From Paraescarpia echinospica (taxonomy: Eukaryota; Annelida; Polychaeta; Sabellida; Siboglinidae): a stretch of 64,000 nt of DNA. The translations under genes and the position numbers were made by a program. Under the pieces are notes generated by a model. It ran no database searches. It was given only the letters and a program-made list of their open reading frames with translations, and had not been told where the DNA came from. Positions 35,826 through 50,000 of the stretch are shown here, piece by piece (within the stretch, counting starts at the first letter, position 1; the number at the start of each line of letters is the position of its first letter). The stretch spans positions 4,462,632 to 4,526,631 of the forward strand of contig CM034544.1 in assembly GCA_020002185.1 (NCBI GenBank), given 5' to 3'.

Positions 35826-37437
35826 GCTACATTTTTTTATTTTGTGTAATGTTGCTGTGCAATACCAGTATGTAAAGTGTTTTGTTTTCATAATAGCTTT
35901 GACCAACCAAAACGTTAGCAATTAAAATGTTATGAATTCAATACTAATAAATTCAGCGCTGCAATGTTCCTTAAAACAAATGAAAATCATTGTTCATTCT
36001 TTATTTTTGAAAGAACTCATATGCACAGAACACTCTGGATAAGCTGAACCATGAAAGTACTTCTAGTTATCAGAAGCTTCACTTATCAGGACCTATGTTC
36101 TAGTGTCTTACAGGCCCGGGATCAATGAGAATCTACATTAGCAAAAATCGACTTATATGTGTTCAAATTGTCAGGAGTGCACTGCATGATGTGTCTGTTT
36201 ACTGAGCACAACGTAGTAAAAGAAACAAATAACCTCAAGGGGCAATCATTTTCAAAATGCAATCATTTAATGCCATTAATGTTATCCAAGACTCGCTATA
36301 CGAGACCTACACGTGACCTCTGCGACAATAGACAGGTCAGCACGCAGGTTTTGTTATCACAGGCTCAGATGAATTCAGCTGGGCAGGTCACGCTGTCATG
36401 TACCACTGATATCATCAAGAGTGCAAACAAATGTCATTTTTATCTCTACTCTGTCTACGTTCTTGCAACTGCTGATGTTTTTAGTTGCAGTGAAACAGAC
36501 ACACGTGACACGTGTGCTACAACACGACCGCAACATTTCAAGTCATTTTGTTGGTTTGGGTACTTGACAAACAAGCTATGCCATAAATCTCAGAGGTAAC
36601 GAAAACAAAGCACAAATACAGTTTAATACTTCAACGTGGTGGAAGTTGGCCACCGATAGACTGGCGAGGAGAACATGTCATTTACGCCAATGAGAAAACG
36701 TTATCGGCTTGCCAACTCATAAATTAACACAGTTACTTTGTGTATTCAGCACAGCATAGAAAAACACACACATACATGCGCACACACGTACGCACGCACA
36801 CACACACACGCACACAACTAGAAACTACGTTTAAATTAAAGTCGCTAATGCAGTAACGTGTATATGCTCGTCGGTAACACGCACCGGACACACACACTCA
36901 GTGCACGTGCCGCTCGCTCACGTCGAATATTGCGTGCAGCAGTCGGCAAACATAACGTGTGTAGGCAAGACAAGAAACAGACAATGTCCTAAGTCATGAC
37001 CGGAGGCTCAAACAAACCTAACGACCAAAGCATGCTCAAACGTCAACTTCCATCAGTGTGCGCGACGGCAAAGAAATGTCTGATGCAACAGAAAAATGTC
37101 CACATGCACAGGCTAATTGGTGCTGTCATTAGGGCGACGCTGCCACGCAATCATCTTTTGTGGCTACTAGCCCGAATCGGGGAAAAGTCATTTCGGTGAT
37201 TTTCTTCAGACGGTGCGGATGCCGATTCCGTAGTAGGAGATATGGCGCGATGACACGCTATCGTGCGGCCAATGGTGAAAGCACGCGACAGCGCCAACAC
37301 GCGCAATACCGGCCTTTTCTCTAACCACACTCGCTGACACTGACGTATGTGTACGTCCGTCGTCGCATATGGCAAACAACTCTACAACAAACGTGTCTGC
37401 GCGGCACGCTGCCCTGGGATCAAGCGGCTGGTGGCAA
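35826..37437. other. 3' flank / 3' UTR of the FXR-family gene
   Basis: Lies downstream of the FXR stop on the gene strand. An AATAAA on the minus strand occurs near 36,000, a possible poly(A) signal that would give a 3' UTR of about 1.4 kb. A (CA)n patch is at 36,765-36,810. The 146-codon plus-strand frame at 36,159-36,599 has no recognisable features. Confidence 0.35.
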
Positions 37438-38054
37438 CTACTTCCCGTTGACCATGGTCTTGGGTTTCTCGTCGGCGTTCGCCGCGCGTTCCGGGGAATC
37501 GTGACGTCGATGCGGGCCACCTGATTTCCGCGGCTCGCGTTGTGGTTTCGGTCGCCCGGAGTCTGCGTTGGTAGCGGAGTCAGCCGCCTTCAGCTCGATG
37601 CTAGCGGAGCTCGTCTTGGTGTTGATGGCTGGAGTCGGAGTTGACTCTTTACTCCCGGCACCGTTCTTCCCGCCCGTCCCTCCCTTGTGGCTACTCCCCT
37701 TCCCCTGACCGTTTGCTTGACCCGGGTCGCCGACCCCTGCTCCGGTGCTGCCCTCTCGGTTTGCCCTCGACTCAGCCGGTGCGTTGCTGCCGCGACGTGG
37801 AGGCCGCGTGCGTGGCTCTCCCTGGCGACTCGGCCCCTGCGGTGGCGGATACTTGCGTGCGTTGGAACCGCGTCGAGACTGACCGGACAACCCCTCACCA
37901 CCGCCGGAACCGCCACCGCCACGGTAGTTCGACACGCTTGTATCAGTCTCCGTGCCCGAGTTGAGGCCGGCGTTTGTGCCGCGCTGCTTGCGACTGCGGT
38001 TACGTCGGCGGCGCTGTTTGTTACCCTTGACGTCATCGAACGAGGACGCACTCT
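37438..38054 (-). CDS. FXR last exon: basic and Gly/Ser-rich C-terminus
   Basis: The 617-nt exon starts after CGTCTCATTCCAG and ends in TAG. It encodes [20 protein letters not shown] then [33 protein letters not shown] and a low-complexity region, and ends KPKTMVNGK. The [12 protein letters not shown] stretch parallels QRRNRSRRRRFRGQ of vertebrate FXR1, and the ending resembles LVNGVP of FMR1. It is GC-richer than the surrounding introns. Confidence 0.9.
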
Positions 38055-41000
38055 CTGGAATGAGACGGAAGCACAGTTAGGGCAAGGTATAGAGGCGTGG
38101 ACATCAGCCATCACCAGCACTGTCAGAAACACACATGCATGTGCACACATGGCTCGCGGGATAACGTAACACACACATGTTGTTAGCAAACACGACAGAA
38201 CAAACTGCATGCTGACATCATCGAGTCTGCTCGATATGACACATACATTCAAACACACACACAATAAGTTGAAATGGTAAAGCTCCATTATCAGACCAAT
38301 ATATGAGACCCGTAATAGCTGCACCTTGTCGTCACTGTGAACACACCAACCACTGGTACAGGGAGCAACATTATAGGTGGTCAAGTACCTTCGCAGGCAC
38401 AAAATACGTCAGGCATTAAGTTTGGGGGGATTGGTCGGCACCGCGTGTCACAGTAGAAATAATTATATAGCAAGAGTGGCACCATCTAGTGAATAAAACG
38501 TGTTAATACACATTTACACTGACAACAATTTTTTAATAATAAAAATCACAAGCCCCGCACCTTGCATAGGTTGGGAGCTGAACTAAAACTGAACACAACG
38601 TTTTTGATCTTTGCAAACATGAGACCACCCCTTAGTAGCACAAACGGTGGAAACATGAGACCACCCCTTAGTAGCACAAACGGTGGAAACATGAGACCAC
38701 CCCTTAGTAACGCACACGGTGGAAACATGAGACCACCCCTTAGTAGCGCACACGGTGGAAACGCGACAGATCGCAGACGTTTACACAGACAGATCAACAA
38801 GTTCCCGGGCGATTACACCACCGCAGAAACTGTTGTCCCTAACGCGGCAGTGCTACCACCTGCTGAACAAATGGGTAAGCAAAACAGCAATGCAAGCAAC
38901 GCGTGTTAAGGCTGGAAACGACAGTAGAAAGCTGGTGTTAGATCACGACGTCGGTCACTGGTCGTTGAATGCGGAAAGCCTGTGTTAGAGAACAACGATC
39001 GTCGTTAGTAGTGAACCAACACAAACAGCGCCCCCTACATCACCAGTGGTGCTACCTGCGTCGGAGGTGCCACCGCCAGGGGCGCTCTGATCGCCTCGTT
39101 TCTGCGATGCCCCGCCGGAACCGTCGTCTTCCGGTAGCCAGACAATCTGGTGGTAATGACGGAGGGGTGGGGCCGAGTTGGTGGTGCCATCTACAATAGC
39201 AGTGGTCAGTTCTCGAGTCGGACATCTGACTTTTGACAGACTTCCAAGACCAGGAACTGTGACGCCCTCTACAAGCAGCCTAAATACTATGCACCACCTC
39301 GCATATACTCACTCATACCACCTACATGTACGTGTTGTATAAATACCCTAGGAGAGTATCAGCGACCCCCACTACTGACCCTTGTCACATGTGACCTTGG
39401 ACGGCAGCTGGCCACACCCTCCCTCAACATCCCCTCCCAACAATGCACACCATACCCATCCCCACTGGCCCTTTGCACCAGTAATGATCTAATCCCAATA
39501 GACCACACCCACTACAACTTTAGGCTATGCTCACCACCAGCACAGGCCACGCTCACCACCACAACGGGCCACACCCACCACCAGCACAGGCCACGCCCAC
39601 GATCACAACGGGCCACACCCACCACCAGCACAGGCCATGCCCACGACCACAACGGGCCACACCCACCACCAGCACAGGCCACGCCCACCACCACAACGGG
39701 CCACACCCACCACCAGCACAGGCCATGCCCACGACCACAACGGGCCACACCCACCACCAGCACAGGCCACGCCCACCACCACAACAGGCCACACCCACCA
39801 CCAGCACAGGCCATGCCCACGACCACAACGGGCCACACCCACCACCAGCACGGGCCACACCCACCACCAGCACAGGCCACGCCCACGATCACAACGGGCC
39901 ACACCCACCACCAGCACAGGCCATGCCCACGATCACAACGGGCCACACCCACCACCAGCCACGCCCACCACCACAATGGGCCATGCCCAACACCACAATG
40001 GGCCACACCCACCATCACAATGGGCCACGCCCACCATTACAATGGGCCACGCCCACCACCACTGGGCTCAAGCACTGTCATTACAGGTTATGTGAAGTTA
40101 GTAGAAACTGAGACAGTCAGGAAACGTCAAACTCAGCAGTTTCTGTAACATTAGTTTTGAGACAGGTTGATCATCTGCCCTCTTGCATTGTCCAGAAAAT
40201 GGTAGTCATCTCCTTCTTAGCATAGATGACACAATCATTACAAATTAATACTGTTTAATATCTTTAACACCATTATCAAAATGGTGATTCATTCAATACA
40301 AAATGTACATTTAAAAATATTTTAGAATCCAGCCAATTCACTACATACACTACAGCAACGCAGTTTGACTTTACGCATACCAAAGATCACTTTAAGAGCT
40401 ACAGCTGTTGTCACAACGTCATTACAATGTGTTACACAAGAACCAGGGCTGTTAAGTCATGTCCAGTGTCAGTTGTCACACCTTACACCATACCTTGGTG
40501 AAATGACACCAGTTAGATTTGTCCAGTGTCAGTTGTCACACCTTACACCATACCATGGTGACATGACACCAGTTAGATTTGTCCAGTGTCAGTTGTCACT
40601 CCTTACACCATACCTTGGTGAAATGACACCAGTTAGATCTGTCCAGTGTCAGTTGTCACACCTTACACCATACCTTGGTGACATGACACCAGTTAGATTT
40701 GTTCAGTGTCAGTTGTCACACCCTACACCATACCTTGGTGACATGACACCAGTTAGATTTGTCCAGTGTCAGTTGTCACACCCTACACCATACCTTGGTG
40801 AAATGACACCAGTTAGATCTGTCCAGTGTCAGTTGTCACACCTTACACCATACCATGGTGACATGACACCAGTTAGATTTGTCCAGTGTCAGTTGTCACA
40901 CCTTACACCATACCTTGGTGAAATGACACCAGTTAGATCTGTCCAGTGTCAGTTGTCACACCTTACACCATACCATGGTGACATGACACCAGTTAGATTT

Positions 41001-44000
41001 GTCCAGTGTCAGTTGTCACACCCTACACCATACCTTGGTGACATGACACCAGTTAGATTTGTCCAGTGTCAGTTGTCACACCCTACACCATACCTTGGTG
41101 ACATGACACCAGTTAGATTTGTCCAGTGTCAGTTGTCACACCCTACACCATACCTTGGAGAAATGACACCAGTTAGATTTGTCCAGTGTCAGTTGTCACA
41201 CCCTACACCATACCTTGGTGACATGACACCAGTTAGATTTGTCCAGTGTCAGTTGTCACACCCTACACCATACCTTGGTGAAATTACACCAGTTAGATTT
41301 GTCCAGTGTCAGTTGTCACACCCTACACCATACCTTGGTGACATGACACCAGTTAGATTTGTCAACAAGTCCAATTAGTCAAACGTTAATGTAAAATCCA
41401 TGCCAGTGTTTGCGACTGTTCTGTGCAGAGAAAGTGTGCGTTTTAGTACTTTCAACTGCGAAGCATCTTTAATTAGGTATTAATTGTGCAGGTGGAGGTG
41501 ACAAGTGTGACATGGTGATGAGCTTTCTGTAACAGTTTTATTATCACAACCTTCATCCCTAAAAAATATATATAAGTAGTACTGTGGAACCTGTCTAGTA
41601 CGGTCACCTCAGGGGCTGTGCCAAAGTGCCCTGAGGAGTGAGGTGACCGTATTAACAGGACTAATTTCCTATACTTTACTGTAACTGAAATAGTTTGGGA
41701 ATGTCCTACGGTGACCTTACTTGCAAGGTGGCTGTATTACAGAAATGACCGTAAGGCAAGGTTTGACTGTGTTACCATTACACTGAGGAGACCCTGTAAA
41801 CATGCCCCGTCTTTAAATGTAAACAACCTTGTTACACATGCAAAATGATGTAAACAAACGATACAATACTTTCAGAGCAGAAATGCAGACACTGTCTTGT
41901 TTATCCTTTCACATTGGTTACTAGTCCTTTGTTCTGGCTGGATTAATGAAGTGTGTGGATTAGTGAAACGCTGCTTATCACCCATGCTCTAATTATCACC
42001 CATATACATGCAGGGACCCGTCATCCCTCACCCCATCACTTGGACAGGCTGAGTCGCAGTGAGAGGGTAAGAATTGTGTCAACCCGTCATTTGAGCGGGT
42101 AATAAATTAATTTTTTTTTACGGCTAAGAGGGCCTGATGCAGAGACCCGTCACCCCGCCGTGGAACATAGACTGGGTCAGTCGGAAGTGGGTAGGAATTT
42201 TGACTGACGGGTACAAGCCCGTAACCCACCCTACGCTATATACTATGTGAGGAGTGCCGCAGAGCGTTTCTCTGACGTTGGCACAGCCGTCACAGGGCAG
42301 TACCTGGAAAGACTCTACGCTCTAGTGGCGTGTGTATAGTTTGTCGCAATATTCAAATGGATACCGTTTTAATGCCACAGCGTAGCTACATCGTTAATTA
42401 CTGCTGTCAGTCAAAAACTGGCAATACATTTGCCTCGGCACTATCGCGGTAAAGTTTTCGGTGTCTGAATTGCCTATAAACCAATCGCCGAGCATCTATG
42501 GGTGGTAGCCTACATTCTCAACGTTCAACAAAACGTACATTATTACGCACTGGTGGTTTGGTGTCATCACGTTTTTGAGACATATATAAATCACAGCGTC
42601 ACTGGTGGATATTACTTGTTTAATATTGCATTAAATGAATTTAAATATTATATTTAATTAATTTTAAAAAGCCTTCCAAAGACTTGACACGAACCAGTTG
42701 TGGTCGGGATGTAAAGTACTTGAAAATGTAAAGTACTTGAAAATTACCATATTTTACATTTTCTTAACGCGGTGTTAACTTCGCCCGCTAAAACTGTTTT
42801 GTAACAATGCGATTCGGCCAAAATTACAACAGCATCGTTTCAGCCGAGTTTACGTATGATTTCCTTATTTAGCATTCGTGTGCCGGCCTGTTATTCTCCA
42901 TATGAAAATACGAGTAATCGGGAGCGTCGAGGGTTTTGGCGCCCAATATACTGAACGACAGTGCTTCGTTATTTCCCTAGAGGGGTCCGGTTAATTGAAA
43001 GCATGCGACACTATCAACTGAAACTGCACTATAGCATTTTTTTTTTTCGCCATGCCACCGCCGTTGAAGAAATGTCAAAATGACACTACATGGTTTTTGA
43101 ATCAATTCCAACAAAAATTAAGGTGACTGCCATCATGCAACGGGAAGACGATGGCATGAACAGAGTGGAGACTGCGCCAGTGGCTGTGCCTGTTTCGTCG
43201 GTGATACCTTTGCCCGTGTCGTCGCATTCAGAGTTTTTTTTAGATGCCGCCATAATGTAACCTAATTTTAATATATGATTTAATGCATCTGATGTTTGCA
43301 GTTTTGTGTTATCTAAAACAAAATGGTTGATTGAATCTTGTCTAACCAGCTGATGCTACAAAACTGTGTGCAGAAAAGGAAACATGAAAAAAGATTAATT
43401 AAGTAATTTACATTGTATCCAGCTTGCGGATTACTATAAAAGTGGAATGATGGAAAACACAAGACATGACTAGAACTCTAGAAGTACTGAAGAGGCCACC
43501 CTACACTGGCGGCAAGTGTTTACTGGTTTTTAAACTGTTCTTATGTTATTAAATACTGTGTTATTTATTACACAGCTGTATTTGTTGATTTCACACGGGT
43601 GTACTGAAACTTCTGTTGGTCTAGTGTGTCCTATTACATTGAGAAGTGGACAATTCCTAACAGAGACTAGAAGTGTTTGATACATGGTGTAGGCAGAGAC
43701 TAGAAGTGTTTGATACATGGTGTAGGCAGAGACTAGAAGTGTTTGATACATGGTGTTGGCAGAGACTAGAAGTGTTTGATACATGGTGTAGGCAGAGACT
43801 AGAAGTGTTTGATACAAGGTGTAGGCAGAGACTAGAAGTGTTTGATACATGGTAGGCAGAGACTAGAAGTGTTTGATACATGGTGTAGGCAGAGACTAGA
43901 ACTGTTTGATACATGGTGTAGGCAGAGACTAGAACTGTTTGATACATGGTGTAGGTGGAATATGTTGTGACCATACTTGAGTGTGTCACTAATGTACACT

Positions 44001-47000
44001 CTAGAAGTGTTTGATACATGGTGTAGGTGGAATATGTTGTGACCATACTTGTGTGTGTCACTAATGTACACTCTAGAAGTGTTTGATACAAGGTGTAGGT
44101 GGAATATGTTGTGACCATACTTGAGTGTGTCACTAATGTACACTCTAAAACTGTTTGATACAAGGTGTAGGTGGAATATGTTGTGACAATACTTGAGTGT
44201 GTCACTAATGTACACTCTAGAAGTGTTTGGTACAAGGTGTAGGTGGAATATGTTGTGAACAAACTTGAGTGTGTCACTAATGTACACTCTAGAAGTGTTT
44301 GATACAAGGTGTAGGTGGGATATGTTGTGACCATACTTGATTGTGTCACTAATGTACACTCCAGAAGTGTTTGATAGAAGGTGTAGGTGGAATATGTTGT
44401 GACCATACTTGAGTGTGTCACTAATGTACACTCTAGAAGTGTTTGATACAAGGTGTAGGTGGAATATGTTGTGACCATACTTGAGTGTGTCACTAATGTA
44501 CACTCTAGAAGTGTTTGATACAAGGTGTAGGTGGAATATGTTGTGACAATACTTGAGTGTGTCACTAATGTACACTCTAGAAGTGTTTGATACAAGGTGT
44601 AGGTGGGATATGTTGTTACCATACTTGAGTGTGTCACTAATGTACACTCCAGAAGTGTTTCATACAAGGTGTAGGTGGAATATGTTGTGACCATACTTGA
44701 GTGAGTCACTAATGTACACTCCAGAAGTGTTTGATACATGGTGTAGGTGGAATATGTTGTGACCATACTTGAGTGTGTCACTAATGTACACTCTAGAAGT
44801 GTTTGATACATGGTGTAGGTGGAATATGTTGTGACCATACTTGAGTGTGTCACTAATGTACACTCCAGAAGTGTTTGATACATGGTGTAGGTGGAATATG
44901 TTGTGACCATACTTGAGTGTGTCACTAATGTACACTCCAGAAGTGTTTGATACATGGTGTAGGTGGAATATGTTGTGACCATACTTGAGTGTGTCACTAA
45001 TGTACACTCCAGAAGTGTTTGATACATGGTGTAGGTGGAATATGTTGTGACCATACTTGAGTGTGTCACTAATGTAAACTCCAGAAGTGTTTGATACATG
45101 GTGTAGGTGGAATATGTTGTGACCATACTTGAGTGTGTCACTAATGTACACTCTAGAAGTGTTTGATACATGGTGTAGGTGGAATAAGTTGTGACCATAC
45201 TTGAGTGTGTCACTAATGTACACTCTAGAAGTGTTTGATACATGGTGTAGGTGGAATATGTTGTGACCATACTTGAGTGTGTCACTAATGTACACTCCAG
45301 AAGTGTTTGATACATGGTGTAGGTGGAATATGTTGTGACCATACTTGAGTGTGTCACTAATGTACACTCCAGAAGTGTTTGATACATGGTGTAGGTGGAA
45401 TATGTTGTGACCATACTTGAGTGTGTCACTAATGTACACTCTAGAAGTGTTTGATACATGGTGTAGGTGGAATATGTTGTGACCATACTTGAGTGTGTCA
45501 CTAATGTACACTCCAGAAGTGTTTGATACATGGTGTAGGTGGAATATGTTGTGACCATACTTGAGTGTGTCACTAATGTACACTCCAGAAGTGTTTGATA
45601 CATGGTGTAGGTGGAATATGTTGTGACCATACTTGAGTGTGTCACTAATGTACACTCTAGAAGTGTTTGATACATGGTGTAGGTGGAATATGTTGTGACC
45701 ATACTTGAGTGTGTCACTAATGTACACTCCAGAAGTGTTTGATACAAGGTGTAGGTGGAATATGTTGTGAACAAACTTGAGTGTATTACTAATGTACACA
45801 CATTCTCATGATAGATAATAAATTTTTGCTAAACTACATAAATGTGACATTTTCTAGCCATCATAGATGAGAACCAGCACTATACTACCTACCCACTGCC
45901 ATAAAACAGGACCAACTCTATAATAATCTAGCCACATTTTAACTATGGCAAATACAGAGACCAGGGCCACATTTCACCAACAGTCTTATGTGTTCACAGG
46001 GCTCATTTTGCCCTTTTAAATTGATTTCCCTTCTTAACAACGATCGTTTATACTGAATACGTTCAATGCCAGGATATACTACAGGGACACTTTCGCCAGT
46101 GTCTTATGGAAATAGTCTCCTCTGTGATACGACAGCAGATTTTTGCATCTGTATTAAGCTCCTTAAGTTGAACAAACGATCCCGTTTAATGATGGATTTT
46201 CCGTATGTGTTCATTATCATAGTGAGATGGTCCTCTGGGCTGTACGAGAAGATGGATGTGTGTGGTAAGAATACTAAACTAATACTAATTAATTCAGTCA
46301 AGCAATGTTAATATTCTCAATGCTACCTATGCCAGGGCAAGGGTAACATACACTCAAGGGTGATTTTGTAGAATAACGAACCAACAAAAGAAGAGAACCA
46401 TACGACACTGACATGCACGCATGATCACGACGTACCTTGGTCCTGACTGGTGACACTGGACCGGTCTTGATTGTCGAGGACAGTGTCATCGTCGTCATTG
46501 TCGCGACGTCGACGCTCCCCGGAGTATCGTCTGTATGGTCGCTGGTTATTGCCGACTGAAAGAGGTTGATAGACAGCAGGCTGTAGTGGCATCTAACTCA
46601 TAAGTCATTGACAGACATTACTCATAGTTATTAATATTATATAGCTGTACTTCAAAATTATAATTCTGTTTAACAAATTTGCACTGAATAACTTTTTAGT
46701 TTTAGTTCTAGTTTTAGTTCTATTAAATAACAATGATGGTAAATCTAAAAATTCTGAATATACATTGAACAGTAGAATATTGTCCAGTATTAAAAGTATT
46801 TTTTTAATGATTCCTTCCAAAACATGATAGTAATGTACCCGGTAGTATTGTTTTCTAGCGCATTCATGTCGAAAAAAAGGAAATGTAAATTTGTCCTGCT
46901 TAGATCAAATCAGGTTATTGTGTCAGGAGCAACCCTAACAGTCAATATATCTTTATTAATGCTCTTGTTAGTATTAATAATAAACAGTCCTACATGCAGC

Positions 47001-50000
47001 ATTAACAAGAGTGGATTATTGTAATGTCAGGTCATGCGGTGTACAAAAATAAAACTATATTGTAATCACTGAAACATGTTACATAATTCCATAATACATA
47101 ATACCTGTACTGACATTTTACGTTATATACACAATGATTGAAATTGAATGTAATATGTGTGTAACAATGATTTTACAGTAATAAATTTTATTATAATTAC
47201 ACCAACATTTTTACAAAAAAATATTCCTACCCAAGTTTTCCCACACTTATTCTAGGAGAAACATTAAACATTTTACTAAATTTCTAACCTAAGCAATTTA
47301 TTGAAATCCTACTAATCCTACCTTAACAGTGACAACTAATCTGTAGCTATATGTTATTTTTATTTCAATCACGATTTTGCAGTTGAACCCAAAGCTAGAC
47401 ATACAATGCCACCTAGTGTTATAAACAGATGGAGCGATGGGTCACCTCTCACTGATAGTTCTTTGTTGTGTGCACTGACCACTCTGTCCGTGTCTCGACT
47501 CCGACTGTTTCTGCCTCCTGTCACCAGCAACGACAAAAGGTCAAAGGTCACGACGTTCCGATATCAGCTAGCCTCTCAGCGACTGGGCGGCTTAATTCAC
47601 TTGCGGACCACTATGAGTAATATCTGGCTTGTGATAATATTCTTGGGATACGACATGGTTGAGATAACCAGAAACTATCAGTAAAATGTTTCTCTGTCAA
47701 ATGACATCTGTGTAATATAAAAAAATAATTTGTTCTGCAGTTACTTATTAGTATAAAAACCAAGTCAAAGACACATGTTTTCTTTTGTTTCTTTTTGGTT
47801 TTCTGACATTGTTGACATAACCAGAAAGTATCGATAAAATGTGACTTCTCTGTCAAATGACAGCCACACAATGTAGACAAAGATAAATGTGTTACAGAGT
47901 TACTTGTTAGCACATAAACCAAGTAAAGACAAGGAGCAATGTGTTATAGAGTTACTTGTTAGCACATAAACCAAGTAAAAGACAAGGAGCAATGTGTTAT
48001 AGAGTTACTTGTTAGCACATAAACCAAGTAAAGACAAGGAGCAATGTGTCATGGAGTTACTTGTTAGCACATAAACCAAGTAAAAGACAAGGAGCAATGT
48101 GTCATGGAGTTACTTGTTAGCACATAAACCAAGTAAAAGACAAGGAGCAATGTGTCATAGAGTTACTTGTTAGCACATAAACCAAGTAAAAGACAAGGAG
48201 CAATGTGTCATGGAGTTACTTGTTAGCACATAAACCAAGTAAAAGACAAGGAGCAATGTGCCATAGAGTTACTTGTTAGCACATAAACCAAGTAAAGACA
48301 AGGAGCAATGTGTTATAGAGTTACCTGTTAGCACATAAACCAAGTAAAAGACAAGGAGCAATGTGTCATAGAGTTACTTGTTAGCACATAAACCAAGTAA
48401 AAGACAAGGAGCAATGTGTCATGGAGTTACTTGTTAGCACATAAACCAAGTAAAAGACAAGGAGCAATGTGTCATAGAGTTACTTGTTAGCACATAAACC
48501 AAGTAAAAGACAAGGAGCAATGTGTCATGGAGTTACTTGTTAGCACGTAAACCAAGTAAAAGACAAGGAGCAATGTGCCATAGAGTTACTTGTTAGCACA
48601 TAAACCAAGTAAAGACAAGGAGCAATGTGTTATAGAGTTACCTGTTAGCACATAAACCAAGTAAAAGACAAGGAGCAATGTGTCATAGAGTTACTTGTTA
48701 GCACATAAACCAAGTAAAGACAAGCAGCAATGTGTCATAGAGTTACTTGTTAGCACATAAACCAAGCAAAGACAAGCAGCAATGTGTCATAGAGTTACTT
48801 GTTAGCACATAAACCAAGTAAAAGACAAGGAGCAATGTGTCATAGAGTTACTTGTTAGCACATAAACCAAGTAAAGACAAGCAGCAATGTGTTATAGAGT
48901 TACTTGTTAGCACATAAACCAAGTAAAAGACAAGGAGCAATGTGTCATAGAGTTACTTGTTAGCACATAAACCAAGTAAAAGACAAGGAGCAATGTGTCA
49001 TAGAGTTACTTGTTAGCACATAAACCAAGTAAAAGACAAGGAGCAATGTGTTATAGAGTTACTTGTTAGCACATAAACCAAGTAAAAGACAAGGAGCAAT
49101 GTGTCATAGAGTTACTTGTTAGCACATAAACCAAGTAAAAGACAAGGAGCAATGTGTTATAGAGTTACTTGTTAGCACATAAACCAAGTAAAAGACATGG
49201 AGCAATGTGTTATAGAGTTACTTGTTAGCACATAAACCAAGTAAAAGACAAGGAGCAATGTGTTATAGAGTTACTTGTTAGCACATAAACCAAGTAAAAG
49301 ACAAGAAGCAATGTGTCATAGAGTTACTTGTTAGCACATAAACCAAGTAAAAGACAAGGAGCAGTGTGTTATAGAGTTACTTGTTAGCACATAAACCAAG
49401 TAAAAGACTAGGAGCAATGTGTTATAGAGTTACTTGTTAGCACATAAACCAAGTAAAAGACATGGAGCAATGTGTTATAGAGTTACTTGTTAGCACATAA
49501 ACCAAGTAAAAGACAAGTGTTATCTTTGATTCTTTTTTTTTTCTGCCAGTAGTGACAGACACCTTTGTGTACTATAAAACATATTAGGTGTATCCCAAGA
49601 AAACAAACAAACCAGGTACCAACAAGTTTTGGACACAAGAGTTAAACTAACAGTGTTAGTGAATGCTAATACAACAATTACTTATAATTAATTATGCAAT
49701 TAGTGGTTGATAAACAATGTATCAACGTTAGCTGGGGTAGAAAGATGCATTCATCAACCAATTTAACCAAGGGCAAAAAACCATGTCTGTGCTGCTACAA
49801 CTTCACTGCACATTGAAATGATTACAAATCATCGTTATAAGCCAATTCCACTTCTGAATAAAGCTGATCCTCTTATTTATGTTATCATCTAATACACTTT
49901 CTGGGATCAACATGAAACCTTCCGTCTCGTTCCCACATAAGTCAGTGTTGTAGCAAGATAACCACATTACTGGTCCTGCTGTTTGTTAAACAAACCTTAA

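Noticed and set aside
36159..36599. 146-codon open frame between the two genes
   Set aside because: No recognisable domain, composition bias or upstream signals; lies where the FXR 3' UTR is expected, on the opposite strand.
39512..40148. Several Trp/Gly/Val-rich and His/Thr/Pro-rich frames
   Set aside because: All three frames are open because the 44-bp unit lacks stops; hallmark of a minisatellite.
40365..41378. 337-codon plus-strand open frame of 20-residue repeats
   Set aside because: By-product of a 60-bp intronic minisatellite, antisense to the FXR gene.
43657..45801. 714-codon minus-strand open frame of 24-residue repeats
   Set aside because: Produced by the 33/72-bp minisatellite; a second frame is also open over most of it, as expected from repetition rather than coding.
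47885..49517. Regular direct repeats that could suggest a CRISPR array
   Set aside because: Units follow head to tail with no unique spacers, no cas genes are present, and the setting is a eukaryotic intron.
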